Shown here: positions 8,489-16,946 of the stretch, in pieces
Position numbering within the stretch: position 1 is the stretch's first letter
How the letters are laid out: each line of letters starts with the position of its first letter
Source: Radicibacter daui
GTDB taxonomy: Bacteria; Pseudomonadota; Alphaproteobacteria; Radicibacterales; Radicibacteraceae
Reading direction: 5' to 3'
Length of the DNA stretch: 64,000 bases
Assembly: GCA_030657355.1 (NCBI GenBank)
Contig: CP131056.1
Coordinates: 1 to 64,000 of the forward strand
Notes under the pieces: model-generated
What the model was told of the DNA's origin: nothing
Database searches by the model: none
What the model saw: the letters and a program-made list of their open reading frames with translations, nothing else
Translations under genes and position numbers: made by a program

Positions 8489-9463
8489 TCACATCTCGTA
8501 GCGCTGGAGGCGCCGCTGCACCGCCAGCAGATAGACCGACACACCGGCCAGGATGATGAAGAAGAGAACGCTCGCCACGGTGGCGCCCATATGCGGGTCA
8601 CCCAGCTGCGTCTGCTGGCCGAAGAAGGTGCGGAAAAGGAAAGTGCCCATCACATCGGTGGAGAAATTGGGCCCGGCGAGCGCGCCCTGCACCGCATAGA
8701 TGAGGTCGAAGGACACCGTGAAGTTACCGATATAGGTAAGGATGCCGACGAGGCCGAGCGTGGGCAGGATGAGCGGCAGCTTCACCTTCCAGAAGATCGC
8801 CCAGCCGCGCAGTCCGTCAATGCGCGCCGCGTCGATCAGCTCATCCGGAATGGAGAGCAGCGCGGCATAGATGAGCATCATCGGCACACCGACATATTGC
8901 CAGACCGAGATCATGGAGAGGGTAAAGAGCGCCGAACCTTCAAGGCCAAGCCAGGGCTTGTAGGCATGGGCAAGGCCGATGGCGCGCAGGAACCCGTCCG
9001 TCACGCCCCAGAGCGGGGAGAGGATGAGCTGCCAGACGAAGCCGATGATGACGACAGATAGCAGCGTCGGCATGAAGAGCAGCGTGCGATAAGTGCCGGT
9101 AAAACGCACCTTCGGCAGGCTGAGCAGCGCCGCCAGCACAAGGCCGATCGGGTTCTGCACCACCATGATGGTGCAGAACATCACCACATTGTTCTTGAGC
9201 GCATTCAGGAACTGGTCGGCCCAGAGCGGGTCAAAGAACAGCTTGGCATAGTTGGCAAGGCCGACATAGTCGGCCTCACCGCCCGGCACGCTCGATTGCA
9301 GGCTGAGCCGCAGGCTCTCGATGAGCGGATAGATGGAAAAGAGGGTGTAGATAAGAACGGCCGGGGCAAGGAACACGGCAATGTGCAGGCGCATCTTGCG
9401 CCGGGGGGCACGTGCTGTTTCATCAGGCTTGGCGGGCGTCCCGGTTGGGGCAATATCGGTCAT
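8489..9463 (-). CDS. Carbohydrate ABC transporter permease (MalF-like)
   Basis: This 324-residue protein opens with a basic cytoplasmic tail and a hydrophobic helix (LHIAVFLAPAVLIYTLFSIYPLIESL). That pattern is typical of the first permease of CUT1 sugar importers. The ATPase-docking loop is visible as 'DAARIDGLRGWAIFWKVKLPLILP'. The frame is open further upstream, but that extension (Cys- and Gly-rich) does not look like the family, so the ATG at 9463 is preferred. It is encoded between the binding protein and the second permease and would form the membrane pore with the latter. Confidence 0.86.
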   Translation of the reverse strand: MTDIAPTGTPAKPDETARAPRRKMRLHIAVFLAPAVLIYTLFSIYPLIESLRLSLQSSVPGGEADYVGLANYAKLFFDPLWADQFLNALKNNVVMFCTIMVVQNPIGLVLAALLSLPKVRFTGTYRTLLFMPTLLSVVIIGFVWQLILSPLWGVTDGFLRAIGLAHAYKPWLGLEGSALFTLSMISVWQYVGVPMMLIYAALLSIPDELIDAARIDGLRGWAIFWKVKLPLILPTLGLVGILTYIGNFTVSFDLIYAVQGALAGPNFSTDVMGTFLFRTFFGQQTQLGDPHMGATVASVLFFIILAGVSVYLLAVQRRLQRYEM

Positions 9464-9667
9464 CGAGATCGGGCCCTGACGCGAAGGGGTCTTCGGGGCG
9501 AAAGGCAATACGGCACAGGCGCGCTCCTGAAACAGGAAGCTCCGCCGGCCTCTTTGCCTTGCCTCATGGAAACACAGAATCCCGCCGGCTCCATGCCCTT
9601 CATGCATTTCCGCCGGCAGGCAGACGGGCAAGAGCAGGAGGCCGGGTCAAAGGACGGTGACCGCCCC

Positions 9668-9691
9668 TTCCCGCCTCCCGTTATCGGGAAG
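9668..9691 (-). promoter_or_regulatory. Stem-loop between the binding-protein and permease genes
   Basis: Arms CTTCCCG and CGGGAAG flank an 11-base loop in the 279-base gap between the binding-protein stop and the first permease. There is no T tract, so it is not a simple terminator. Stem-loops here often protect the upstream mRNA and raise binding-protein levels over the permeases. That role is inferred from position only. Confidence 0.35.
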
Positions 9692-9742
9692 CGGAAGAGA
9701 CAGCCACCGCAGTTTCACCCACAGGGATTGGCAGAAAGAAAC

Positions 9743-10999
9743 TTACTTCTGCAGCGGGTACCAGGAAGCCAGGCCGTCCTGGATCTTCTTGGCGGCCTCG
9801 GCCGGCGTCTCGGTGCCATTCAGCACGTTGGCGCTTTCAACCCACATCTGGTTGTCCATGTTTGGCTCGCCGCGGGAGAGGATCTGCGCGGAAACGCGGA
9901 TCGAGCTCTCGCAGGTCTTGCGCCAGGAGATGAACTCCTGCGCCAGCGGGTCTTCCACCTTGAACGGGGCGCTGGAGAGCGAGAAGAAGCCCGGCAGCGA
10001 GTTGGTGTAGATGCTGGCGAATTCCGGCGAGGCCACCCACTCAAGGAAGGCCTTTGCGGCATCCTTGTTCTTGGAAGCGGCGTTCATGCCGATGCCGATG
10101 TCGGTGTGGTCGGAGATGACGCACTTGTCACCGGCCTTGGCAACCGGCGGCGGGAAGGCACCAACTTCGAAATCGGAATTGGCCTTGAAGCCGGTGATCT
10201 CCCACGAGCCGGTCGGATAGATCGCCGCACGGCCGAGGGTGAAGAGGTTCTGGCTGTCGGAGTAGGACTGGGCCTGATAGCCGTTACCCAGATAGGGGAT
10301 CCACTTGGCCAGCTCTTCGAAGCCCTTGACGAACTTGGGGTCGGTCATCTTGGCGGTGCCGTTGATCAGCTCGTCACGGCCCTTTTCACCACCATAATAG
10401 ACTGGGGCGATGTTGTAGTAGCCCATGGTCGCGGCTTCCCACTGGTCGGCGGTGCCGATATCGAGCGGGACGTACTTGCCGTTGGCCTTGATCTTGTCGA
10501 GGACAGCGTAGAATTCGGCCTCGGTCTTCGGCACTTCAACGCCGACTTCCTTGAAGGCTTCCTTGTTGTACATGAAGCCATGGATAACGGCGGCCATGGG
10601 GACGCAGAAGGTCTGCTTGCCGTCGTCGGTGGTCCAGGCCACCTTGGCAACGTCGCCGAAATTCTCCATGCCCTTGAGGCCGGTAATGTCGGTCAACTGG
10701 CCCTTCTTGAAGAGCGCGAGCGAACCGTCAAACGGACGGCAGACGATGAGGTCGCCAGCGGTACCGCCATCAAGGCGCGCATTGAGTGCGGCGTTGTATT
10801 CGGTCGGCGCGGTCGGCGCGAAGACGACCTTGATGCCCGGATGCGATTTCTCGAAGGCCGGGATGATCTTCTCGTCCCAGACGGCCTGGTCGTCAGAGCG
10901 CCAGCTTTCGATCTTCAGCGTGGTGTCGGCATGCGCGCTGCCGGCAAAAGCCACCAGCACGGCCGCAAGTGCGGCGCCGGAAAAAAGGGTGGATTTCAT
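9743..10999 (-). CDS. Carbohydrate ABC transporter substrate-binding protein
   Basis: This is a 418-residue protein with a clear signal peptide (MKSTLFSGAALAAVLVAFAGSAHA, cleavage after residue 24). The mature part is a family-1 solute-binding protein: 'AFEKSHPGIKVVFAPT' near the N-terminus, 'NKEAFKEVGVEVPKTEAEF' in the middle and 'DHTDIGIGMNAASKNKDAAKAFLEWVASPEF' in the C-terminal lobe. It would capture a sugar in the periplasm for the two permeases encoded next. Its ATG overlaps the stop of the MurQ-like gene by 4 bases (ATGA), tying uptake directly to amino-sugar metabolism. The ligand, GlcNAc, MurNAc or an oligomer, cannot be decided from sequence alone. Confidence 0.9.
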   Translation of the reverse strand: MKSTLFSGAALAAVLVAFAGSAHADTTLKIESWRSDDQAVWDEKIIPAFEKSHPGIKVVFAPTAPTEYNAALNARLDGGTAGDLIVCRPFDGSLALFKKGQLTDITGLKGMENFGDVAKVAWTTDDGKQTFCVPMAAVIHGFMYNKEAFKEVGVEVPKTEAEFYAVLDKIKANGKYVPLDIGTADQWEAATMGYYNIAPVYYGGEKGRDELINGTAKMTDPKFVKGFEELAKWIPYLGNGYQAQSYSDSQNLFTLGRAAIYPTGSWEITGFKANSDFEVGAFPPPVAKAGDKCVISDHTDIGIGMNAASKNKDAAKAFLEWVASPEFASIYTNSLPGFFSLSSAPFKVEDPLAQEFISWRKTCESSIRVSAQILSRGEPNMDNQMWVESANVLNGTETPAEAAKKIQDGLASWYPLQK

Positions 11000-11925
11000 G
11001 TTCGGGGCTCCCTGCTCACCTTGGTTGTAACACTCTGGGCACCGGCCTGATCGGCCAGTGCCTGGCGCAGATTTCCGCCGTTGCGGGCGAGCAGTGCCGC
11101 CGCGGCGTTCCGGGTGGCTCCCAGGGCAATGAGAGCCGCCGTCTTCACATGGCCACCCGCCTCCTTGAGCGCCGCCGCTGCGGCGGCCTCATCCACCTCG
11201 ACCACGCGGCGCAGCATGGCGAGCCGGCGCTTGTCGAGTTTGATGTTGGAGGAGGCGAGGTCGACCATAAGGTTGGACCAGGTGCGGCCAAGCCGCACCA
11301 TGATGGAGGTGGAAAGAATATTGAGCGCGGCCTTCTGCGCCGTGCCGGCTGCCATGCGGGTGGACCCGGCCACGACTTCGGCGCCGGTTTGCAGCAGCAC
11401 CGGATGGTCGCTCTCGGCAAAGAGCGGCGCCCCGGCATTATTCGCAAGGCCGATGACGAGCGCACCGGCAGCACGGGCCGCCCGGGCATAGGCAACGGTA
11501 AAGGGCGTGCCGCCGCTGGCAGCGATGGCAATCACCACATCTTCGGCGCCAAGGGCATGTTCGCCGGCAAGCCGTACGGCCTCCACAGCGTCATCCTCGG
11601 CCCCTTCAACCGATTCCATGAGCGCTCCGGCGCCGCCGGCCACCACATAGAGCAGCCGCGGGTCCGGCCAGCCATAAGTGGGAAACAGCTCGACGCCATC
11701 CTGCACACCAAGGCGGATAGAAGCACCGGCGCCAACATAAATAAGACGCCCCACCTCTCCGGCCAGTCGGCCTGCCGCTTCATCCGCTGCAGCGGTCAGC
11801 GCCTGCTGGCTGGCACGCACCGCCGATGCCGCGGAAATCTGGGCATCGACCAGCGCGGCCACAAGGTCGCCGGTAGGCCACAGATCAAGATCCGCGAAAC
11901 GGGGGCTTACATCCTCGGTGCGCAT
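10996..11925 (-). CDS. murQ: N-acetylmuramic acid 6-phosphate etherase-like SIS protein
   Basis: This 309-residue protein matches MurQ in length and motifs. MurQ cleaves the lactyl ether of MurNAc-6-P to give GlcNAc-6-P and D-lactate. Visible signatures are 'YVGAGASIRLGVQDGVELFPTYG' (Glu79 lines up with a family active-site Glu), 'SVEGAEDD' (Glu107 lines up with the other), the SIS phosphate loop 'IAASGGTPFT', and 'GSTRMAAGTAQKAALN'. The C-terminal tail is the small helical domain of the family. The ATG at 11925 is chosen because the upstream open frame runs into the divergent kinase gene. It is the first gene of the transporter operon, so MurNAc-6-P is probably made from imported sugar. Confidence 0.85.
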   Translation of the reverse strand: MRTEDVSPRFADLDLWPTGDLVAALVDAQISAASAVRASQQALTAAADEAAGRLAGEVGRLIYVGAGASIRLGVQDGVELFPTYGWPDPRLLYVVAGGAGALMESVEGAEDDAVEAVRLAGEHALGAEDVVIAIAASGGTPFTVAYARAARAAGALVIGLANNAGAPLFAESDHPVLLQTGAEVVAGSTRMAAGTAQKAALNILSTSIMVRLGRTWSNLMVDLASSNIKLDKRRLAMLRRVVEVDEAAAAAALKEAGGHVKTAALIALGATRNAAAALLARNGGNLRQALADQAGAQSVTTKVSREPRT

Positions 11926-11987
11926 CGGGGGATCCGGTCTCAAGAGGTCGAACGTGCGGCAACGATAGACCGCACAGAATCCAATTT

Positions 11988-12030
11988 CAATACCAATAAT
12001 GATGCCATTTTTGCCATCAACAATACCATT
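11988..12030. promoter_or_regulatory. Repeated operator-like motifs in the murQ/kinase divergent promoter region
   Basis: The 160-base gap between the two divergent operons contains an AT-rich core unlike its surroundings. CAATACCA occurs twice in direct orientation (11988-11995 and 12021-12028), with starts 33 bases apart, about three helical turns. The second copy extends to CAATACCATTG, a small dyad. Between them is TGATG..CATCA. These are good candidates for binding of the GntR-family regulator encoded at 13036, but the assignment is inferred. Confidence 0.5.
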
Positions 12031-12085
12031 GTTCTGTGGTGGTCCGGGTGTTATCGTTGCGCCACCAGCTTGAAGGCAAAGCCAG

Positions 12086-13039
12086 ATGTGCGCCCCGTCC
12101 CTGACTGAACCTCTTGTAGAGAGATCACTGCTGATCGCCATTGATGGCGGCGGAACAGGTACGCGCATCCGTGTGAAAAAGCCGAACTCCGGTGAATTTT
12201 TTGAAGCAAAATCAGGCCCATCCAGCCTGACACTCGGCGTAGACCAGGCCTGGAAGAACATCTCCGCCGCGCTGCGCGAAATTCTGGAGCAAGCCGGCAT
12301 CGCCGCGCAGGAGCTTGAGGGCGCGCATGTTGCCGCTGCCCTCGCCGGGGCACGCAACACCGCCAACCGGTCTCTTTTCTACAATACCAATCCTTACCAC
12401 TGGCGACCATTGGTCATGACTGATGGTTACGCCGGTCTTATCGGCGCCCTGGCGGGCAGTCCCGGCACGGTTCTGGCCGTGGGAACCGGGGTTGCGGCCC
12501 ACCGCATGCTGGCAAACGGGCACAGCATTTCCTGCAGCGGCTGGGGGTTTCCGGCTGGCGACGAAGGCGGCGGCGCCTGGATTGGTCTTAATGCCGTCCA
12601 GTACCTGCTGACCCGGATTGACGGGCGTGAACGACGCGCCTCGCAGATGTGGGACCAGCTGCTTGCCCACATTGGCGGCAACGCGGCCACCATCGAATCA
12701 TGGCTCTACCCGACCAGTGCGACCCGCTACGCCACTCTTGCGCCGGCGGTGATCGAGGCGGCCACAGCCGGCGACGCCGTCGCCCGGGAGATCCTCTATG
12801 CCGCCGCCAGCGAGATCGAACGCACCGTGATCGCCCTTGACCAGCATGAGGCTGCCGCCGATATGCCGGCTGAAAGCGTGGTTCTGATTGGCGGCCTTGC
12901 CGCGGCGCTGCATCCTTACCTCTCCAGAAACCTGCGCCAGCGCCTGCACCCGGCCGCCGGCGGCAATCTGGACGGCGTAATGCTGATTCTGACCGGAATG
13001 GCCCCCCCAGAAGCGGCCACCAGCGGGGAGAACGAATGA
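12086..13039 (+). CDS. BadF/BadG/BcrA-family amino-sugar kinase (GlcNAc and/or MurNAc)
   Basis: This 317-residue protein has the ASKHA fold. The phosphate-1 loop is DGGGTGT at residues 20-26, an adenosine-type glycine segment is 'AVGTGVAAHR', and a conserved block reads 'SCSGWGFPAGDEGGGAWIGLNA'. This is the branch that holds N-acetylglucosamine kinases, including MurK of Clostridium acetobutylicum, which phosphorylates both MurNAc and GlcNAc. It is divergent from the MurQ-like gene and overlaps the GntR gene start by 4 bases. Because the importer is an ABC system that does not phosphorylate its cargo, a cytosolic kinase is required, and this is the only candidate here. Which sugar it prefers is open. 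Confidence 0.82.
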   Translation: MCAPSLTEPLVERSLLIAIDGGGTGTRIRVKKPNSGEFFEAKSGPSSLTLGVDQAWKNISAALREILEQAGIAAQELEGAHVAAALAGARNTANRSLFYNTNPYHWRPLVMTDGYAGLIGALAGSPGTVLAVGTGVAAHRMLANGHSISCSGWGFPAGDEGGGAWIGLNAVQYLLTRIDGRERRASQMWDQLLAHIGGNAATIESWLYPTSATRYATLAPAVIEAATAGDAVAREILYAAASEIERTVIALDQHEAAADMPAESVVLIGGLAAALHPYLSRNLRQRLHPAAGGNLDGVMLILTGMAPPEAATSGENE

Positions 13040-13785
13040 TGAGCGACGCCGTCCCTACCCCTTTTTCTGGTCCGCCCCCCACAAGCGGGGAAGAAGAAGC
13101 GCCGCTTTATGTGCGCATTGCCGGCGATTATGCCGAGCGCATCCGTGAAGGAGCGCTGAGCCCCGGAGACGCTCTGCCGCCCGAGCGCAAGATTGCCGAG
13201 ATTTACGGCGTCTCCCGCGTTACCGTGCGCCGCGCGCTGGAACAGCTGGTGCTGGAGGGGCTGATCGAGCAGCGCCAGGGCTCCGGCACCTACGTCTCCC
13301 AGCGCCTGCAGCAGCCGCTCTCGGTGCTCACCAGCTTTACCGAGGATGTGCGTGCCCGGGGCATGACGCCCAACTCGCAATTCCTTGACCGCGCCATCGG
13401 CATTGCCACGCCGGAGGAAGCCATTGGTCTCGGCCTCAAGCCGGGCCAGGGTGTCAGCCGCATTGCCCGCCTGCGTAGCGCCGATGGCATTCCGCTTGCC
13501 ATCGAAACCGCCGCGGTCGTGCTGGATGCCCTGCCCGACCCGACAGTAGTGACTGACTCCCTTTATGACGTGCTGAGCTCGCGCGGCATGCGCCCGGTCC
13601 GCGCCATCCAGCGCCTTTCCGCCGTCGCGCTCGACAAGCGCAATGCCGAGTTGCTGGACGTCCCGCCCGGTAGCCCCGGCCTCTACATGGTGCGCGTCGG
13701 TTATGACGCGGGCGACCGTCCCATCGAATATACCCGGTCCTTCTATCGGGGCGACCGCTGGGACTTCATTACCGAACTGGCCTGA
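13036..13785 (+). CDS. GntR-family transcriptional regulator with UTRA domain (HutC/NagR type)
   Basis: This 249-residue protein has an N-terminal winged helix at about residues 25-95 (ALPPERKIAEIYGVSRVTVRRALEQLVLEGLIEQRQGSGTYV). A UTRA ligand-binding domain follows at about 110-245 (RLRSADGIPLAIETAAV, EYTRSFYRGDRWDF). Relatives such as NagR/YvoA bind GlcN-6-P or GlcNAc-6-P and repress GlcNAc use. Here it overlaps the kinase gene by 4 bases and sits 6 bases before nagA, so it very likely controls this locus. The candidate operator is the repeated motif between the divergent operons. Confidence 0.88.
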   Translation: MMSDAVPTPFSGPPPTSGEEEAPLYVRIAGDYAERIREGALSPGDALPPERKIAEIYGVSRVTVRRALEQLVLEGLIEQRQGSGTYVSQRLQQPLSVLTSFTEDVRARGMTPNSQFLDRAIGIATPEEAIGLGLKPGQGVSRIARLRSADGIPLAIETAAVVLDALPDPTVVTDSLYDVLSSRGMRPVRAIQRLSAVALDKRNAELLDVPPGSPGLYMVRVGYDAGDRPIEYTRSFYRGDRWDFITELA

Positions 13786-13791
13786 GATCTG

Positions 13792-14883
13792 ATGAGCGAA
13801 ACCCTCACCGGCAGCATTCTGACGCCCGATGGCTGGATTTCCGGAAGCATTCGCTTCGGGGAAGAGATCGCGGCTATCGACGGCGTACCGATCGAGGTGC
13901 CAGTGGCCCCTTACATTCTGCCCGGCTTTGTCGACCTGCATGTGCATGGCGGCGGCGGCGGCGACATGATGACGGGCGAAGAGGCCATCCGCACGGCAGC
14001 CCGCCTTCACGCCCGCCATGGCACCACCCGCCTTCTGGTCACCACCGTCACCGCGCCGCTGCCCGAAACCGCAGAGGTGCTGGACGCAACGAAGCGCATC
14101 ATGGCAACGCCCGCTGCCGGCGAAGCGCGGATCATGGGCGTTCATCTGGAAGGGCCCTTTATCAATCCGGGCAAACTGGGTGCCCAGCCGCCCTATGCCA
14201 TCTCCGGCGATGCGGAAACCTTCCGGCAGCTTGCAGCCCGCGCCCCGGTGCGGGTCATTACCTTTGCTCCGGAATGCGACAGGAATGGCCTGCTGCAAGC
14301 GGTGCTCGCCGCCGGGGTCAAGGCACAGATCGGCCATAGCCTGTGCGGGTATGCAGAGGCGGCGGCAGCACTTGCCTGCGGCTGCGGCATCACCCATCTT
14401 TTCAATGCCATGACGCCGGTCGCCCATCGCGGCAACGGCATAGCTGGCGCAGCGCTTGCCCATGCCAGCCATGCCGAGCTGATTCCCGACCTGCTGCATG
14501 TTGAGCCCGGCGCCATTCTGGCCGCCCGCCGCGCCATTCCCGGCCTTTATGGCGTAACGGATGCCACCGCCGGAGCAGGTATGCCGGATGGTGAGTACAT
14601 GCTCGGCCGCAACCCGGTCACCAAATCCGGCGGTGGCATTCGCCTTGCTGATGGCACGCTTGCCGGTTCGGTGCTCACCATGGACCAGGCATTGCGCAAT
14701 CTCGTGTCCATCGGCTTGCCGCTGGCCGAGGCATCAGCGCGCCTTTCCGCCATACCCGCCGACTGGATCGGCGAGGAAAAGCTGGGGCGCCTTGCCCCCG
14801 GCAATCCTGCCGACCTTCTGGTTTTTGACGATGCGCTCCTGCTTCAGGCCGTGCGCGTCGCGGGAGAGACGGTCACGCCGTGA
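13792..14883 (+). CDS. nagA: N-acetylglucosamine-6-phosphate deacetylase
   Basis: This 363-residue amidohydrolase converts GlcNAc-6-P to GlcN-6-P and acetate. Active-site pieces are all visible: 'DLHVHG' with His50 and His52, Glu120 in 'HLEGPF', His182 in 'GHS', His202 in 'THLFNAM', and the catalytic Asp257 in 'VTDATAGAG'. Length matches the family. It follows the regulator gene by 6 bases and precedes the SIS-type deaminase, so products pass in order along the operon. Nothing is missing, and it should be functional. Confidence 0.94.
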   Translation: MSETLTGSILTPDGWISGSIRFGEEIAAIDGVPIEVPVAPYILPGFVDLHVHGGGGGDMMTGEEAIRTAARLHARHGTTRLLVTTVTAPLPETAEVLDATKRIMATPAAGEARIMGVHLEGPFINPGKLGAQPPYAISGDAETFRQLAARAPVRVITFAPECDRNGLLQAVLAAGVKAQIGHSLCGYAEAAAALACGCGITHLFNAMTPVAHRGNGIAGAALAHASHAELIPDLLHVEPGAILAARRAIPGLYGVTDATAGAGMPDGEYMLGRNPVTKSGGGIRLADGTLAGSVLTMDQALRNLVSIGLPLAEASARLSAIPADWIGEEKLGRLAPGNPADLLVFDDALLLQAVRVAGETVTP

Positions 14884-14923
14884 CCTGTCCAACCGCAGAT
14901 CTTTTGAACAAGGAAGACTACCC

Positions 14924-15970
14924 GTGACGAGCAATGTTCCCGTGAGCCAGTCCCAGATGGTGCGCGAAGCGCTCTCGGTTTCCGACGTCGCCGCCACTGC
15001 ACTTGGCCGCAACGCCGCGCTGTTTGCTGAAGCTGCCGAGCGCATCCGCCGCTTCGATCCGCTGATGCTGGTAACGGTCGCCCGCGGCAGCTCGGACAAT
15101 GCCAGTGAATATATCAGCCGCCTTGCCGCAGCACGCCTCGGCCTGCTGCCAGCCAGCCTGCCACCGGCCGTGGTAACAGTGGATGGCGCCGCACTGCGCG
15201 CCGACCGCGCCGTCGTCATCGCCGTCTCGCAAAGCGGCCGCAGCCCTGACCTTATTGCTCCGGTAGAAGCACTGCGCAAGGCAGGCGCGCTTACCATCGC
15301 CCTCGTCAACCACACCGACAGCCCACTGGCCGCAGCCAGCGACATCGTGCTGCCGGTCGATGCCGGTGAGGAAAAGGCCGTTGCCGCCACCAAGAGCTTC
15401 ATCATGACGCTCATCCAGGGAGCTCGCCTGATTGCCGAAATCGGCAAGGACACTGCCTTTGCCGGCGCCATTTCCGCTCTGCCGCCGCTGCTGGATGCTG
15501 CAATGAAGACCGACTGGAGCGCCGCGCTCGGCCCGCTTGCAGCGGCCCGCAGCCCGTTTGTCGTCGGACGCGGCCTCGGATATGCTATCGCCCGCGAAAC
15601 AGCGCTCAAATTCAAGGAAGTGTGCGGTCTGCATGCAGAGGGCATCAGCGGCGCCGAGATCATGCATGGCCCCAAAGCGCTGATCGGCCCCACGGATCCG
15701 GTGCTCGCCTTCGCCCCGGCCGATAATTCCCGCAAGGTGATGGAAGCGGCAATCCGTGACCTCGGCGCCCTGACCAGCGGCCTTATTGCCGTCGGGGCAC
15801 CGACCAAAGGCGCAGCTACTGCCATCAGCCTGCCGGCCGCTCCGGCACCTGAGCTGGCAACCATTCTTGCCGGCGCCTCTTCCTATCCCTTCATCGCCGA
15901 CCTCGCGATTGCCCGCGGCCTGTCTCCGGATGAACCGCGCAATCTCAAGAAGGTGACGGAGACGCTCTGA
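14924..15970 (+). CDS. SIS-type glucosamine-6-phosphate deaminase (NagB-II-like)
   Basis: This 348-residue protein has two SIS domains. The first carries 'TVARGSSDNAS' and 'SQSGRSPDLI', the second 'VVGRGLGYAIARETALKFKEVCGLHAEGISGAEIMHGP'. It ends with 'LSPDEPRNLKKVTETL', the tail typical of GlmS-like isomerases. It lacks the glutaminase domain of GlmS, which marks the NagB-II/GlmD group that deaminates GlcN-6-P to fructose-6-P and ammonia. The GTG at 14924 is chosen: AAGGA lies about 9 bases before it, and the upstream open frame is only a shadow of nagA. It completes the catabolic route of this operon. Confidence 0.85.
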   Translation: MTSNVPVSQSQMVREALSVSDVAATALGRNAALFAEAAERIRRFDPLMLVTVARGSSDNASEYISRLAAARLGLLPASLPPAVVTVDGAALRADRAVVIAVSQSGRSPDLIAPVEALRKAGALTIALVNHTDSPLAAASDIVLPVDAGEEKAVAATKSFIMTLIQGARLIAEIGKDTAFAGAISALPPLLDAAMKTDWSAALGPLAAARSPFVVGRGLGYAIARETALKFKEVCGLHAEGISGAEIMHGPKALIGPTDPVLAFAPADNSRKVMEAAIRDLGALTSGLIAVGAPTKGAATAISLPAAPAPELATILAGASSYPFIADLAIARGLSPDEPRNLKKVTETL

Positions 15971-16026
15971 GCACCAGCCCGTTCCCGCAATTGCCCGACG
16001 GGGAAGAGCGGCGGTATGGATGAAGC

Positions 16027-16644
16027 ATGACGCACACCTCCGTCCCCTCCTCCCTCGATCCGGCCGGCATTGAAGCCCTGAAAACGCGCGCCCGGGCTTG
16101 CCGGGTCTGCGAAGCGCACCTGCCGCTCGGCCCTCACCCGGTCGTTCGGGCCAGCACCGGGGCACGCCTGCTGATCATCGGCCAGGCACCCGGCACTCGC
16201 GTTCATGAAAGCGGCATTCCCTGGAATGACCGCTCCGGCGACCGGCTGCGCCAATGGCTCGGCCTGACGCCCGAGGTTTTTTACGACGAATCCCGCATTG
16301 CCATCGTACCGATGGGCTTTTGTTATCCCGGTGTTGATCCGCGCGGTGGCGACCTGCCTCCGCGGCCCGAATGCGCGCCGCTCTGGCATCCGCCCTTTCT
16401 GGAGGCGATGCCGGAGGTGAGGCTTACCCTACTCATCGGCAGTTACGCACAGACGCGCTATCTGGGCGCCGCGCGCAAGGCGAGCATGACGGACACCGTC
16501 GCCAACTGGCGGGCCTATCTGCCTCGCTTCCTGCCGCTGCCGCACCCAAGCTGGCGCAACACGGCCTGGATCAGGAAAAACCCGTGGTTCGAGAGCGACC
16601 TGCTGCCCGTTCTGCAAACCGAAGTAACGCGGTATCTGGCCTGA
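16027..16644 (+). CDS. Uracil-DNA glycosylase family protein
   Basis: This 205-residue protein has the UDG fold. A CRVC pair (Cys25, Cys28) near the N-terminus is followed by the motif-A-like loop GQAPG at residues 52-56. Next come 'ESGIPWNDRSGDRLRQWLG', 'LPMGFCYPG'-like and 'LPPRPECAP' segments, and a motif-B-like 'LPLPHPSWRN' near residue 170. This is a proteobacterial branch related to family 4/5 enzymes (COG1573). Whether it removes uracil or another base has to be tested. It starts 56 bases after the deaminase gene on the same strand, but a link to amino-sugar metabolism is unlikely; co-transcription would be incidental. Confidence 0.78.
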   Translation: MTHTSVPSSLDPAGIEALKTRARACRVCEAHLPLGPHPVVRASTGARLLIIGQAPGTRVHESGIPWNDRSGDRLRQWLGLTPEVFYDESRIAIVPMGFCYPGVDPRGGDLPPRPECAPLWHPPFLEAMPEVRLTLLIGSYAQTRYLGAARKASMTDTVANWRAYLPRFLPLPHPSWRNTAWIRKNPWFESDLLPVLQTEVTRYLA

Positions 16645-16655
16645 TCCGGCCGGGT

Positions 16656-16946
16656 CTAGTGCGCCGTGCGCCCATCCAGCGGGCCGGGGCCGGCTTGCAG
16701 CACAAGCCCCTCATCATCCACAATCATGCGCCACTCGCGCGACCGGTACCGGAAGGTCAGGCGATGCGTACCGGCATCCTCGCCCGTGCCGCTCTCATGG
16801 ATCTGGAAGACCAGCCCCTTCTGCAGTGCCGCCATAAAAGCTTCCGGTGTCAGCCCCAGCCCAGGGGCCACCAGCGCGGCATCAACGACAAAACTGCCGT
16901 CCGCCTCGCGGGTTACCGCAGCCCCCTGTTCGCTTGCACTGCTCAT
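16656..16946 (-). CDS. DUF6522-like small protein
   Basis: A 96-residue cytoplasmic protein with no signal peptide or membrane helix. The visible pattern is a helix (GLTPEAFMAALQKGLVFQIHESG), 'GEDAGTHRLTFRYRSREWRMIVDD' and a short C-terminal strand. It matches my recollection of the DUF6522 family, which has no known function. Its ATG overlaps the stop of the SH3 gene by 4 bases on the same strand, so the two are translationally coupled. Confidence 0.7.
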   Translation of the reverse strand: MSSASEQGAAVTREADGSFVVDAALVAPGLGLTPEAFMAALQKGLVFQIHESGTGEDAGTHRLTFRYRSREWRMIVDDEGLVLQAGPGPLDGRTAH

